From contig JBBROU010000056.1 of assembly GCA_038229055.1 (NCBI GenBank), positions 1 through 31,408 on the forward strand: a stretch of DNA of 31,408 nt, read 5' to 3'. A model generated the notes under the pieces. It worked only from the letters and a program-made list of their open reading frames with translations, made no database searches and was not told the origin of the DNA. The stretch comes from JANYJA01 sp038229055 (lineage in GTDB: Bacteria; Acidobacteriota; Terriglobia; Bryobacterales; Bryobacteraceae). This document shows, in pieces, positions 1 to 6,292 of this stretch (position 1 is the first letter of the stretch; every line of letters begins with the position of its first letter). The translations under genes and the position numbers were made by a program.

Positions 1-471
1 CGTGGCGGTCGGGAATATCGGAGGCGCTGTCGGTGGTGCCGATGCCGGCGGCACGAAGTCCTGCAGCACTATCCCCGCCTGTGCGTCGGTCTGCGCGCCT
101 GGCTTCACCACCACCTGCTCCGTTACGAACTTTTCGCTCGGCGCACCTGTTGTGAAGGTCAGCGTCGGCCCGGCGGTAATAGTTCCCGTGCTCGAGGTGA
201 TCATGTTTTGGATCGAATATTGCGTGCTCGCGCGCATCCCGGCAATCAGAAACGTAAGCGTGTTGTTGTTGCACGTCTGCGTCGGAGTCAAAAGGTAGAC
301 TGTATCGGCCGGCCGCTTAAATCGCACCCGCATCGAACTACCACTGGGACAGCTAGCGGAGTAACGAGCCACTAACGGGTTAGCCGTCCCGGTTACGATA
401 GGCGTTGTGGCTGCAAAACCGATGTATACGGTTGTCAGCAATTCAATCCCGATGAGCGCAATACTCGGCAT
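1..471 (-). CDS. Arylsulfotransferase-like secreted protein, N-terminal part (cut by window edge)
   Basis: Reading the minus strand from the ATG at 471 gives 157 codons without a stop up to the window edge, so the C-terminal part is missing. An AGAGG ribosome-binding site lies about 9 nt upstream. The first ~20 residues are hydrophobic (IALIGIELL, VYIGFAAT) and may be an export signal, although a positively charged start is absent. After it comes a beta-rich stretch with NPLVARYS, LTFLIAGMRASTQYSI and LTFTTGAPS, then a Pro/Ala-rich linker. This pattern resembles the Ig-like N-terminal domain of acidobacterial aryl-sulfate sulfotransferase-type proteins, whose catalytic beta-propeller would lie beyond the edge. 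The family call is by resemblance only. A generic fibronectin/Ig-fold surface protein is the alternative. Confidence 0.5.
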   Translation of the reverse strand, partial: MPSIALIGIELLTTVYIGFAATTPIVTGTANPLVARYSASCPSGSSMRVRFKRPADTVYLLTPTQTCNNNTLTFLIAGMRASTQYSIQNMITSSTGTITAGPTLTFTTGAPSEKFVTEQVVVKPGAQTDAQAGIVLQDFVPPASAPPTAPPIFPTAT

Positions 472-519
472 AGGTCCGTACCTCTTTACCTAGTAAGCGG
501 AATAATTAGGACAATAGGG

Positions 520-1089
520 TCACGTTCGCAGCACAATTAGCCAATACTGCACCGACTGCAGCCTGAACCCGCACAACATCAGCGTCACCCCGAAAACGCC
601 GAGCCTGCGTTCCGGCATGTTATCGGCGAAATACTCGATAAGCGGATTCACGGCGATGCCGATTCCCGTCACCACCCCCGTCAAGAGCCGGAGCCGGATG
701 GCGAATGCCCATGCGTGATCTACGGGCCGCATGGTTGCACCGCGGATGAGCGCCGCCGCCGTGTACCCGATGGTCCGCGCTACCGTTCCCCAGAAATGCG
801 CTCTCGTGAACCGCGGCCGCCGCTCCGCCGAATAATCCAGCGCCGGCCGCATCCCCCGCGCATAGGCCACGACCTGCCCCAACGTCAGAAGAATGGCGAA
901 GACGGCCGCATACGCCAGCCCAAGGCTCGCCCACAACCCCGCTGCGAATGCCGCGCCACGGATTGCCGACATCAACGCTTCCATCGGTAGCGAGAAGTGC
1001 TGGCCCCGCGCCGCGCGGCCCAACTCGATTGCAAACAGTGACCCCGTTCGCAACGCCAGCCGCGAATCCAAAGAACGGCCCCCAGCCAA
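520..1089 (-). CDS. Small integral membrane protein of unknown function
   Basis: The frame encodes about 189 residues. Three hydrophobic segments are visible: near residues 45-75 (GLWASLGLAYAAVFAILL), near 135-150 (LLTGVVTGIGIAVNPLIEY) and at the C-terminus (LGVFGVTLMLCGFRLQSVQYWL). The motif ADNMPERRLGVFG links the last two. No enzymatic motif is visible. The start is uncertain. The frame stays open back to the anti-sigma stop at 1168, the listed start is a TTG without a good ribosome-binding site, and an ATG at 984 would give a shorter protein. It lies downstream of the sigma/anti-sigma pair on the same strand, so it may be cotranscribed with it. The function is unknown. Confidence 0.6.
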   Translation of the reverse strand: MAGGRSLDSRLALRTGSLFAIELGRAARGQHFSLPMEALMSAIRGAAFAAGLWASLGLAYAAVFAILLTLGQVVAYARGMRPALDYSAERRPRFTRAHFWGTVARTIGYTAAALIRGATMRPVDHAWAFAIRLRLLTGVVTGIGIAVNPLIEYFADNMPERRLGVFGVTLMLCGFRLQSVQYWLIVLRT

Positions 1090-1167
1090 TCCCCGCGTAA
1101 TCAGACGCAGCGGCCCATGCTGGCCGCGATTGTGCGCGCATCCACCGTTTGATTGTAGATGCCGATC

Positions 1168-1854
1168 CTAGACGATCGGCGCGGCGATGATGATCTGGTT
1201 CATGGTGGGATGCTGCACACCGCCGGCGTTTTCGATGCTGACGGCGATGGCGCCGAGTTGCGAGGTATCCACCGGACCAGGCTTTAGATAAGTCGCGCTA
1301 CTGTCCGGCTGTGCGTTGAAAACTCCCGCAGGCGCCGGCGCGCCGCCTTTCGGAATCACCCACATCTCGAAAGTCTTATCGGCCGGAATGGCGGGCAAGT
1401 GCGCGGCCAGCAGCAACACGCCTTTTGCGGAATGCACGAAGACGCGGCCTTGCGGCTTGGGCGCGTTGGGCCCGAAAGTGACCTGCCGCGACGCGGGGTC
1501 GCTCATGATTTCCAGAATTTGACTGGAGCGCGCGCTTTGCTGCGTGCGCGTCGAACCGAGATAACCGGAGACGATTAAGAGCGCGGCAGCCGTGGCGGCC
1601 CACAGCCAGGACCACGGGAACGCATGCTTCTCCGGCGTAACCAGCGAGATCACGCGCTTTCTCAACCGCGCCGGTGGATTCACTATTTTCACTGCGCCGC
1701 TCAGTGTGGTTACGAGTTCCAGGGCGGATCGGACGCCAGGCACGCAAATTTCGCATCCTCGCTCCAGGTGCGCGCGCAATTCGGTTCGCTCGGGGTCTTC
1801 AATCACACCCAGCGCCCAATTTCCGTAATCGCCGCGCAGTTCTTCGCAGGTCAT
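1168..1854 (-). CDS. Anti-sigma factor, RskA-like
   Basis: This protein probably holds the adjacent ECF sigma factor inactive at the inner membrane until a signal releases it. The chosen ATG at 1854 overlaps the sigma stop as ATGA, which gives 228 residues; a longer reading from 1890 would run into the sigma gene. Residues 1-60 form the cytoplasmic sigma-binding part with a His29...Cys34-x2-Cys37 cluster, like a zinc-type anti-sigma domain but with one extra residue after the His. A single membrane helix spans about 81-99 (WLWAATAAALLIVSGYLG). The remainder matches the anti-sigma-K extracytoplasmic domain, including DKTFEMWVIPKGG and a C-terminal GAIAVSIENAGG. The signal it senses cannot be read from the sequence. 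Confidence 0.85.
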   Translation of the reverse strand: MTCEELRGDYGNWALGVIEDPERTELRAHLERGCEICVPGVRSALELVTTLSGAVKIVNPPARLRKRVISLVTPEKHAFPWSWLWAATAAALLIVSGYLGSTRTQQSARSSQILEIMSDPASRQVTFGPNAPKPQGRVFVHSAKGVLLLAAHLPAIPADKTFEMWVIPKGGAPAPAGVFNAQPDSSATYLKPGPVDTSQLGAIAVSIENAGGVQHPTMNQIIIAAPIV

Positions 1855-2441
1855 GCCGACACCACCTGGCCGAGTTCGTCGCGTAAGCATTTCAATGCGC
1901 TCCGCACCCAGGTCTTCACCGTTCCCAGCGGCTGGCCCATGCGCACCGCCATTTCACTTTGCGAAAGTCCTTCGTAGTAGGCGAGCTCGATCACCTTTTG
2001 CTGGTTCTCGTTCAACTTCGTCAGGGCCGCCTTAATCTTCACCGTCTGATCCGAATTGAAGATGCTCTGTTCCATATCAACGAAGACGGAAGGATGCTCA
2101 CGCTCCTCCAGTTCAAAAGAATTACGGCCCATGCGGGCGCCGCTCGATCGGACATAGTCGATCGCGCGATTTCTTGCCACCGCCAGGAGCCATGATCCGA
2201 GAGCGCCACGCTCGGCATCGAACCCGTGCACCCGGTTCCACACCCGAAGGAACGTTTCCTGCACCAGGTCTTCGGCGATTCCGGCATCTTTCACAACCGC
2301 AAGCACCACCGAATAGGCGACGCGGCCGAAGCGGTCATACAGGTCCGCCATCGCGTGCGGATCCCGCTTCTGCAGCCGGATCGCTAGATCGCGATCGCCT
2401 TCACTGGTTTCAAGCGCCAGGATTAAAACTGGAATCAGCAC
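1851..2441 (-). CDS. ECF-type RNA polymerase sigma factor (SigK-like)
   Basis: This is a sigma-70 family factor of 196 residues with only regions 2 and 4, as in extracytoplasmic-function sigmas. Region 2 is seen at about 30-100 (LYDRFGRVAYSVVL, AEDLVQETFLRVW, GSWLLAVARNRAIDYVR). Region 4 with its helix-turn-helix is at about 140-190 (LNENQQKVIELAYYEGLSQ, then GTVKTWVRSALKCLRDEL). It starts with GTG, preceded by GGAAGAG. Its stop overlaps the anti-sigma start, a classic translational coupling that balances the two proteins. The upstream region carries a nested inverted repeat (2496-2562) that may serve autoregulation. The regulon is unknown. Confidence 0.92.
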   Translation of the reverse strand: MLIPVLILALETSEGDRDLAIRLQKRDPHAMADLYDRFGRVAYSVVLAVVKDAGIAEDLVQETFLRVWNRVHGFDAERGALGSWLLAVARNRAIDYVRSSGARMGRNSFELEEREHPSVFVDMEQSIFNSDQTVKIKAALTKLNENQQKVIELAYYEGLSQSEMAVRMGQPLGTVKTWVRSALKCLRDELGQVVSA

Positions 2442-2495
2442 GGAAGCCGACTCTTCCCACAGCGGAAAGGTTTGAGAATGCCGTCCACCCCCATC

Positions 2496-2562
2496 AGTGT
2501 AAAGGAAACCGGAGTTTTGGTTTTACGGCGCCCACCGGTTTCCTTGCCGTCTACCTTACACT
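2496..2562. repeat. Nested inverted repeat upstream of the ECF sigma gene
   Basis: An 11-bp perfect inverted repeat (AAGGAAACCGG at 2502-2512, CCGGTTTCCTT at 2535-2545) sits inside a second pair, AGTGTAA (2496-2502) and TTACACT (2556-2562). It lies between the lipoprotein stop and the sigma start. GGAAAC resembles the -35 element recognised by many ECF sigmas and occurs on both strands here. There is no T-run after either arm, so an intrinsic terminator is less likely than a promoter or operator. The regulatory role is inferred. Confidence 0.5.
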
Positions 2563-2596
2563 ACGGTGGCGCGCGGGATTTGGTTTGCGATTCTAG

Positions 2597-3454
2597 CTAG
2601 CGTTCATCCGGGCGGACGGCCACAACGCTTACACCGGGCGGCAACTTGCGATGATTGGTGAATACCGTGTTCTGGTCGAGATTGATCTTTTTCAAAAGCC
2701 CGACGCGCATCTGAGCTTTGATTGAACTGCTCCGCGGCAGGCAGACGCCGTCATCCAGACGCACCTGACTGAACGCGACGCGGGCTCCTGGTTCGAGACG
2801 CAACAGAAAAAAGCCGACCGTCACCGCGTCGATGGCTTCGGCGTTCACCCTTAGCCAGAGATACTCGCGCTCATCCACCCAAACCGTTCCTTTGAAGTGC
2901 GGCAGCATCTGCGCGCGCATTTCCTTGGGCTGATATCCGGCGCGCGGCGTCGCATCGATTCTCCACGCGGCACGCCCGTCGATTTGTTCCTCCCCGGAGA
3001 GCTTGAAGTCGAATGCCGTCAGAAGCTCGCGATTGAAGGCGAGCTCTTTGGCCAGTTGCTGATCGACTTCGGCCAGGCGCTTTGATTTCTGGCGTTCGGT
3101 TTCCCGCTTGCGCTCGTTTACGAGGCGCCAGACCCGCTCGCTTTCCCGGCGATCCTCTTCCGCGGACAGAGGCCGATCGTTGTGAGCCATTAATCTTTGG
3201 ACCGCCACTCCGTCGATAATCACCGCGTCGTAGGTCTTCGCGTCCTTCGATCTGACATGTCCGGCCGGATCGAGCTCATGCTTCTCGACGCGCGAAGCGA
3301 ACGCGTAGGTGTGCGACGCTTGGGAGTTTTTCTCGATTGCGGCGATCGATCGCTGCATGATCTCGCGCGCATCGGGCGTGCTCGCAACGGAACAACCGCA
3401 CACAAATGCCCCGAAACAGAGAAGGCTCGATATGTTTTTGCGATGGCGCCGCAT
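2597..3454 (-). CDS. Putative lipoprotein of unknown function
   Basis: From the ATG at 3454 this gives 285 residues that begin MRRHRKNISSLLCFGAFVCGC, a basic n-region, hydrophobic core and lipobox ending in Cys. That suggests an exported, lipid-anchored protein. A longer reading back to 3568 is possible, but it would run through the plus-strand promoter of the neighbouring small gene and would bury the signal peptide. A start at 3526 with a GAGAG site is the other candidate. The mature part is charged: a coiled-coil-like Lys/Arg/Glu-rich stretch in the middle (RRESERVWRLVNERKRETERQ), then a beta-rich half with GRAAWRIDATPRAGY and FKGTVWVDEREYLWLRV. That half resembles LolA/outer-membrane lipoprotein-sorting folds. 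The fold assignment is tentative. Confidence 0.65.
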   Translation of the reverse strand: MRRHRKNISSLLCFGAFVCGCSVASTPDAREIMQRSIAAIEKNSQASHTYAFASRVEKHELDPAGHVRSKDAKTYDAVIIDGVAVQRLMAHNDRPLSAEEDRRESERVWRLVNERKRETERQKSKRLAEVDQQLAKELAFNRELLTAFDFKLSGEEQIDGRAAWRIDATPRAGYQPKEMRAQMLPHFKGTVWVDEREYLWLRVNAEAIDAVTVGFFLLRLEPGARVAFSQVRLDDGVCLPRSSSIKAQMRVGLLKKINLDQNTVFTNHRKLPPGVSVVAVRPDER

Positions 3455-3561
3455 GTGTAGAGCTACGGTGGGAATGACGAAGTAAACAACGCCGCTTGCG
3501 TCGACGAGATGTGAAGATAGGGGCATCTTCACTCTCTTCGACGCGAATATGCATTTTTCTC

Positions 3562-3590
3562 TTGACATTCCTTCTCAACAACCTTATATA
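3562..3590 (+). promoter_or_regulatory. Sigma-70 promoter of the small Lys-rich gene
   Basis: TTGACA (3562-3567) is a perfect -35 element and TATATA (3585-3590) a good -10, with exactly 17 bp between them. Transcription would start near 3597, giving a leader of about 50 nt that contains an eight-T run. This is one of the best promoter matches in the window. It faces the small ORF at 3648 and not the divergent lipoprotein. Confidence 0.75.
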
Positions 3591-3647
3591 TGAATCACAT
3601 TGCGATTTTTTTTTGATCGCAAAATTGATGTTAAGGGAGAATCAACA

Positions 3648-3710
3648 ATGAAGAACGCAGCCAAGAAAGCCGCCGCAAAGAAAAAAGCAGCTCCGAAGAA
3701 GAAGAAGTAG
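3648..3710 (+). CDS. 20-residue Lys/Ala-rich peptide (histone H1-tail-like)
   Basis: A complete ORF of 20 codons plus TAG. The peptide begins MKNAAKKAAAKKKAAP and ends in four lysines: 10 Lys, 7 Ala, one each of Met, Asn and Pro, with no acidic or aromatic residue. AGGGAG lies 7-8 nt before the ATG, a strong ribosome-binding site in a region where many genes lack one. A TTGACA-17-TATATA promoter is upstream and a GC-rich intrinsic terminator downstream, so it looks like a monocistronic unit. The composition resembles the C-terminal tails of histone H1 and bacterial H1-like proteins, suggesting nucleic-acid binding. That function is inference. The transcript could instead act as a small RNA, with the peptide incidental. 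Confidence 0.7.
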   Translation: MKNAAKKAAAKKKAAPKKKK

Positions 3711-3718
3711 CTGTGCGG

Positions 3719-3736
3719 CGTCCCCGTTGAGGGACG
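3719..3736 (+). other. Short hairpin after the small gene
   Basis: CGTCCC and GGGACG can pair around a 6-nt loop, 8 nt after the stop codon and before the main terminator. It may stabilise the 3' end of the short transcript. There is no T-run, so it is not itself a terminator. Confidence 0.4.
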
Positions 3737-3754
3737 ATAGTAACGGTTTCACTC

Positions 3755-3784
3755 AAGGCCCCGGCAGATGTCGGGGCCTTTTTT
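3755..3784 (+). terminator. Intrinsic terminator of the small gene
   Basis: A 9-bp perfect stem (AAGGCCCCG, 3755-3763, with CGGGGCCTT, 3772-3780) closes an 8-nt loop and runs into six T residues (3779-3784). It ends where the convergent methyltransferase gene stops, so it also separates the two units. Read on the minus strand it lacks a good T-run. Confidence 0.9.
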
Positions 3785-4725
3785 CATGCGCGCGACGCCA
3801 TGAACGTTCGAAAGCTCTCACCCATTCCGTATAGCAGCGTCTTGAGCTGTTCGCGGTTACGCGGGTCCTGAAGCAACGTTTCAGGCGCGTGCGGCAGTGC
3901 CGCGAGCAGTGTGCCGGCGAATGATTCCAACTTCACCCTCGACAATCCTCCCGAGCGCGCGCGATCTTCCAGCGCGGAAAAGCATACATGTGCGGTAATG
4001 TCCCGTTCGCCTAGATCGCGGAGCACGTCATCCGATGCCATGTGCCTCCGGTACGACATCAGTGTGCCTGCGAAAAAGCGCGAGCTCTCGCGCGCCGTGT
4101 AGCCGTAATCGATGGCGATCAGCTTGCCGGAACGAAGCGAGCGCGAAATTCGGCCGATCCATTCGAGCGACTGCTCGGCGATTTCAAAGCGCCCGCCCTC
4201 GGTCAGCCCCGGCCAGTAGCGGCGAACGTACTCCGCGTCTTCATTCCGAAAAGGCTCGCCGGGTTTAAAGCAGAACTGTTCACCGCGGGTTTCGACAAAG
4301 AACTCGCGCAGCTCTCCATTCACCATGGTTCCGGCGCGGACCGGAAGCGCATCGAAGAACTCGTTCGCGAACACCACGCCGTTGATTTCCTCCGGCAGCC
4401 TGTCTCCGGGACCAACGCCGACGTATTCGAAAGGCTCAGCCCACTGCTGCATCTCACCGCGCCCGGGACCGAGCTCCACCACGGAAAACCGTTCCGGACT
4501 TCCGCAATCGATCCAAACCTGGCGGATTCGCGCTGACACGAGTTCGCCGAATACGGGTTGCAGTTGCGATGCGGTGAAGAAATCGCCATGGATTCCAAAC
4601 GGATCGTGTCCTCGCGTGTAGTAACCGAACTCAGGGTGGTAAAGCGCGGCGGACATGAAGCGATCGAAGCGCATGGGCCCGTCGCGGCGGATCTCATCCC
4701 GCAGACTCTGTTCGAGCGCGTTCAC
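3784..4725 (-). CDS. MidA/NDUFAF7-like SAM-dependent methyltransferase
   Basis: The 313-residue protein opens with a MidA-family signature, DEIRRDGPMRFDRFMSAALY followed by HPEFGYYTRG and GDFFTASQLQPVFGELV. Motif I for S-adenosylmethionine is VVELGPGRG near residues 83-91, and FANEFFDALPV follows. The family (NDUFAF7 in mitochondria) methylates arginine in a complex I subunit. What bacterial members modify is mostly unknown, so the substrate here is open. It is slightly shorter than typical members (about 350-400), with the region after motif I compact. The start is a GTG at 4725 with an in-frame TAA two codons upstream, so it cannot be much longer. It is divergent from the gene at 4751, with only 25 bp between the two starts. 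Confidence 0.82.
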   Translation of the reverse strand: MNALEQSLRDEIRRDGPMRFDRFMSAALYHPEFGYYTRGHDPFGIHGDFFTASQLQPVFGELVSARIRQVWIDCGSPERFSVVELGPGRGEMQQWAEPFEYVGVGPGDRLPEEINGVVFANEFFDALPVRAGTMVNGELREFFVETRGEQFCFKPGEPFRNEDAEYVRRYWPGLTEGGRFEIAEQSLEWIGRISRSLRSGKLIAIDYGYTARESSRFFAGTLMSYRRHMASDDVLRDLGERDITAHVCFSALEDRARSGGLSRVKLESFAGTLLAALPHAPETLLQDPRNREQLKTLLYGMGESFRTFMASRA

Positions 4726-4750
4726 CAGTTAATGCTAGCTTGGAATCGAA

Positions 4751-5362
4751 ATGCCCCTGCCGGCGAGCGTGCGCGTGAAACTCAGCTCGGAAAACGCGGG
4801 ATCGGTCTCGCTCACCCCGGTGGTGTCGCAAGAGATGACGCTCGATGAGCTCATGGGTCTTATGGTGAGCATCGTTGGAAAAGATGAAGCCCGTGTGAGG
4901 GAACTGCTTCGCCGCGGCACAGTGGTCAGCGAAGGCGCACGCTACCGGTGGACGGCGATAGAGGCGGATAGCGAGAGCGTCGCCGCCGTGCTCACTTCTT
5001 TTCCCGATGCGAAACCGGCGCGCGTCTTCTCAGCGGAACATTGCCGGCTGATCGTCTTCCGTCAGGCGCGCGGTCAGACAGAAGTGTCGCGCCAAGAGGG
5101 ATCGAATCGGCGGTTGCTCCGTCCGCGAAGTTTTTGGGACGTGGTCTTGCCGTTGATGAGCGTGCCGAGCGTGACGAGCGCGGAAAAATTGCGCTACGTT
5201 CGCTATAGCTACCGCGCACGCGCGGACGAGTACGAATCCCAAGTTTCAGATGGGGACGCCAAGTCGATTCGGGACGCCGCAAGTTATCTGCCGTCAGTCG
5301 GAAAGCGCGCCGCTCTCAGGCAATCGCCAATCCGGCGCGTCACGCTGTTTTGCGATCGCTAA
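4751..5362 (+). CDS. Conserved protein of unknown function
   Basis: A 203-residue soluble-looking protein with no signal peptide or membrane helix. It opens with a beta-like segment (VRVKLSSENAGSVSLTPVV), then a helical part with MTLDELMGLMVSIVGKD and VRELLRRGTVVSEGARYRW, and a basic C-terminal half. The phrase LLRRGTVVSEGARYRWTAIEAD looks like a small nucleic-acid-binding-style module, but I cannot name a family. GGA lies about 6 nt before the ATG as a weak ribosome-binding site. It shares a 25-bp intergenic gap with the divergent methyltransferase, so their control regions must overlap the coding starts. It runs convergently into the sugar permease gene with 3 bp between them. Confidence 0.7.
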   Translation: MPLPASVRVKLSSENAGSVSLTPVVSQEMTLDELMGLMVSIVGKDEARVRELLRRGTVVSEGARYRWTAIEADSESVAAVLTSFPDAKPARVFSAEHCRLIVFRQARGQTEVSRQEGSNRRLLRPRSFWDVVLPLMSVPSVTSAEKLRYVRYSYRARADEYESQVSDGDAKSIRDAASYLPSVGKRAALRQSPIRRVTLFCDR

Positions 5363-5365
5363 TAA

Positions 5366-6292
5366 CTACACCGCGCGGCGCTTGCGCAGCTCATCCACAG
5401 TAACCGCCAGAATGATCACGACGCCGATCACCACCTGCTGCACGTAATTCGATACGCCGAGGAGATCGCTGCCATTTGAAAGCAAGCCCATTATAAAAGC
5501 GCCGATCAGCGTTCCTACTACGCTGCCCTCGCCGCCGTGGAGACTTCCGCCGCCAATCACCACTGCGGCAATCGCCTGCAATTCGTAGCCTTGGCCGGCC
5601 GTGGGCTGCCCGGTCATCAACCGCGAAGCCTCGATCATTCCCGCGAGACCGGTCAGCATCCCGCCGATCGCGTAGACCGCCGTGGTGTGGAAGGCTACCG
5701 GAATACCCGCATAAATCGCGGCGGCACTGTTGCTGCCAATGGCGAAAGCGTAGCGGCCCAGGCGCGTATGCTCCAGGGTGAAATGCATCGCGAGCGCGCA
5801 GGCCACCAGCAGCCACAAAACGAACGGAACTTTGAGCACCGTTCCTTCGCCCAAAAACGAGAAGCCTTCCGGAACTTTGTGAACCGGCAACCCTTTGGAA
5901 ATGATCAGCGTCAGTCCTCGGAAGATGCCGAGCGTTCCCAACGTCACGATGAATGGCGCGATCTTCAGCCGCGTGATGAGCGTCCCGTTTACAAGGCCGC
6001 ACAGCAGGCCGGCGCCGATTCCAATCGCAATTCCCATGGGGATGGAATAGCCGCGTTCCATCGCCATGGTTCCAAGCAGCCCGCCCATGCCGAGGATTGC
6101 GCCCACGCTGAGATCGATACCGCCGGAGATGATGATGATGGTCATTCCGAGCGCCATGATGTTGATCACAGCCGTCTGACGAACCACGCTGGAAAGATTG
6201 GTGCTGGTCAGGAAATGCGGTGAAGCGATCGCCAGGGCGACAAATAAAATAATGAGGCTTAAGAACGGCAGCAGACGGTGAAGCTGCTTCAT
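5366..6292 (-). CDS. rbsC: Ribose-type sugar ABC transporter permease (RbsC family)
   Basis: A 308-residue, very hydrophobic inner-membrane protein with about 8-10 membrane segments and the family hallmark GGIDLSVGAILGMGG near residues 57-71. Further conserved parts are NGTLITRLKIAPFIVTLGT and AIAAVVIGGGSLHGGEGSV. Members form the channel of pentose, hexose or autoinducer importers with an RbsA-type ATPase. Its ATG overlaps the ATPase stop as ATGA, so the two subunits are translationally coupled. The substrate cannot be decided, because no binding-protein gene is next to it. The symbol is the family name and does not prove ribose specificity. Confidence 0.88.
   Translation of the reverse strand: MKQLHRLLPFLSLIILFVALAIASPHFLTSTNLSSVVRQTAVINIMALGMTIIIISGGIDLSVGAILGMGGLLGTMAMERGYSIPMGIAIGIGAGLLCGLVNGTLITRLKIAPFIVTLGTLGIFRGLTLIISKGLPVHKVPEGFSFLGEGTVLKVPFVLWLLVACALAMHFTLEHTRLGRYAFAIGSNSAAAIYAGIPVAFHTTAVYAIGGMLTGLAGMIEASRLMTGQPTAGQGYELQAIAAVVIGGGSLHGGEGSVVGTLIGAFIMGLLSNGSDLLGVSNYVQQVVIGVVIILAVTVDELRKRRAV

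Noticed and set aside
2..298. 98-residue plus-strand ORF at the left edge
   Set aside because: The minus strand here has a continuous frame to the edge with a ribosome-binding site and Ig-like sequence, which is the better reading.
3601..3620. GCGAT/ATCGC dyad with an eight-T run as a terminator
   Set aside because: The T-run is the loop rather than the tail, and the stem is only about 5 bp; more likely an AT-rich leader segment of the small gene.
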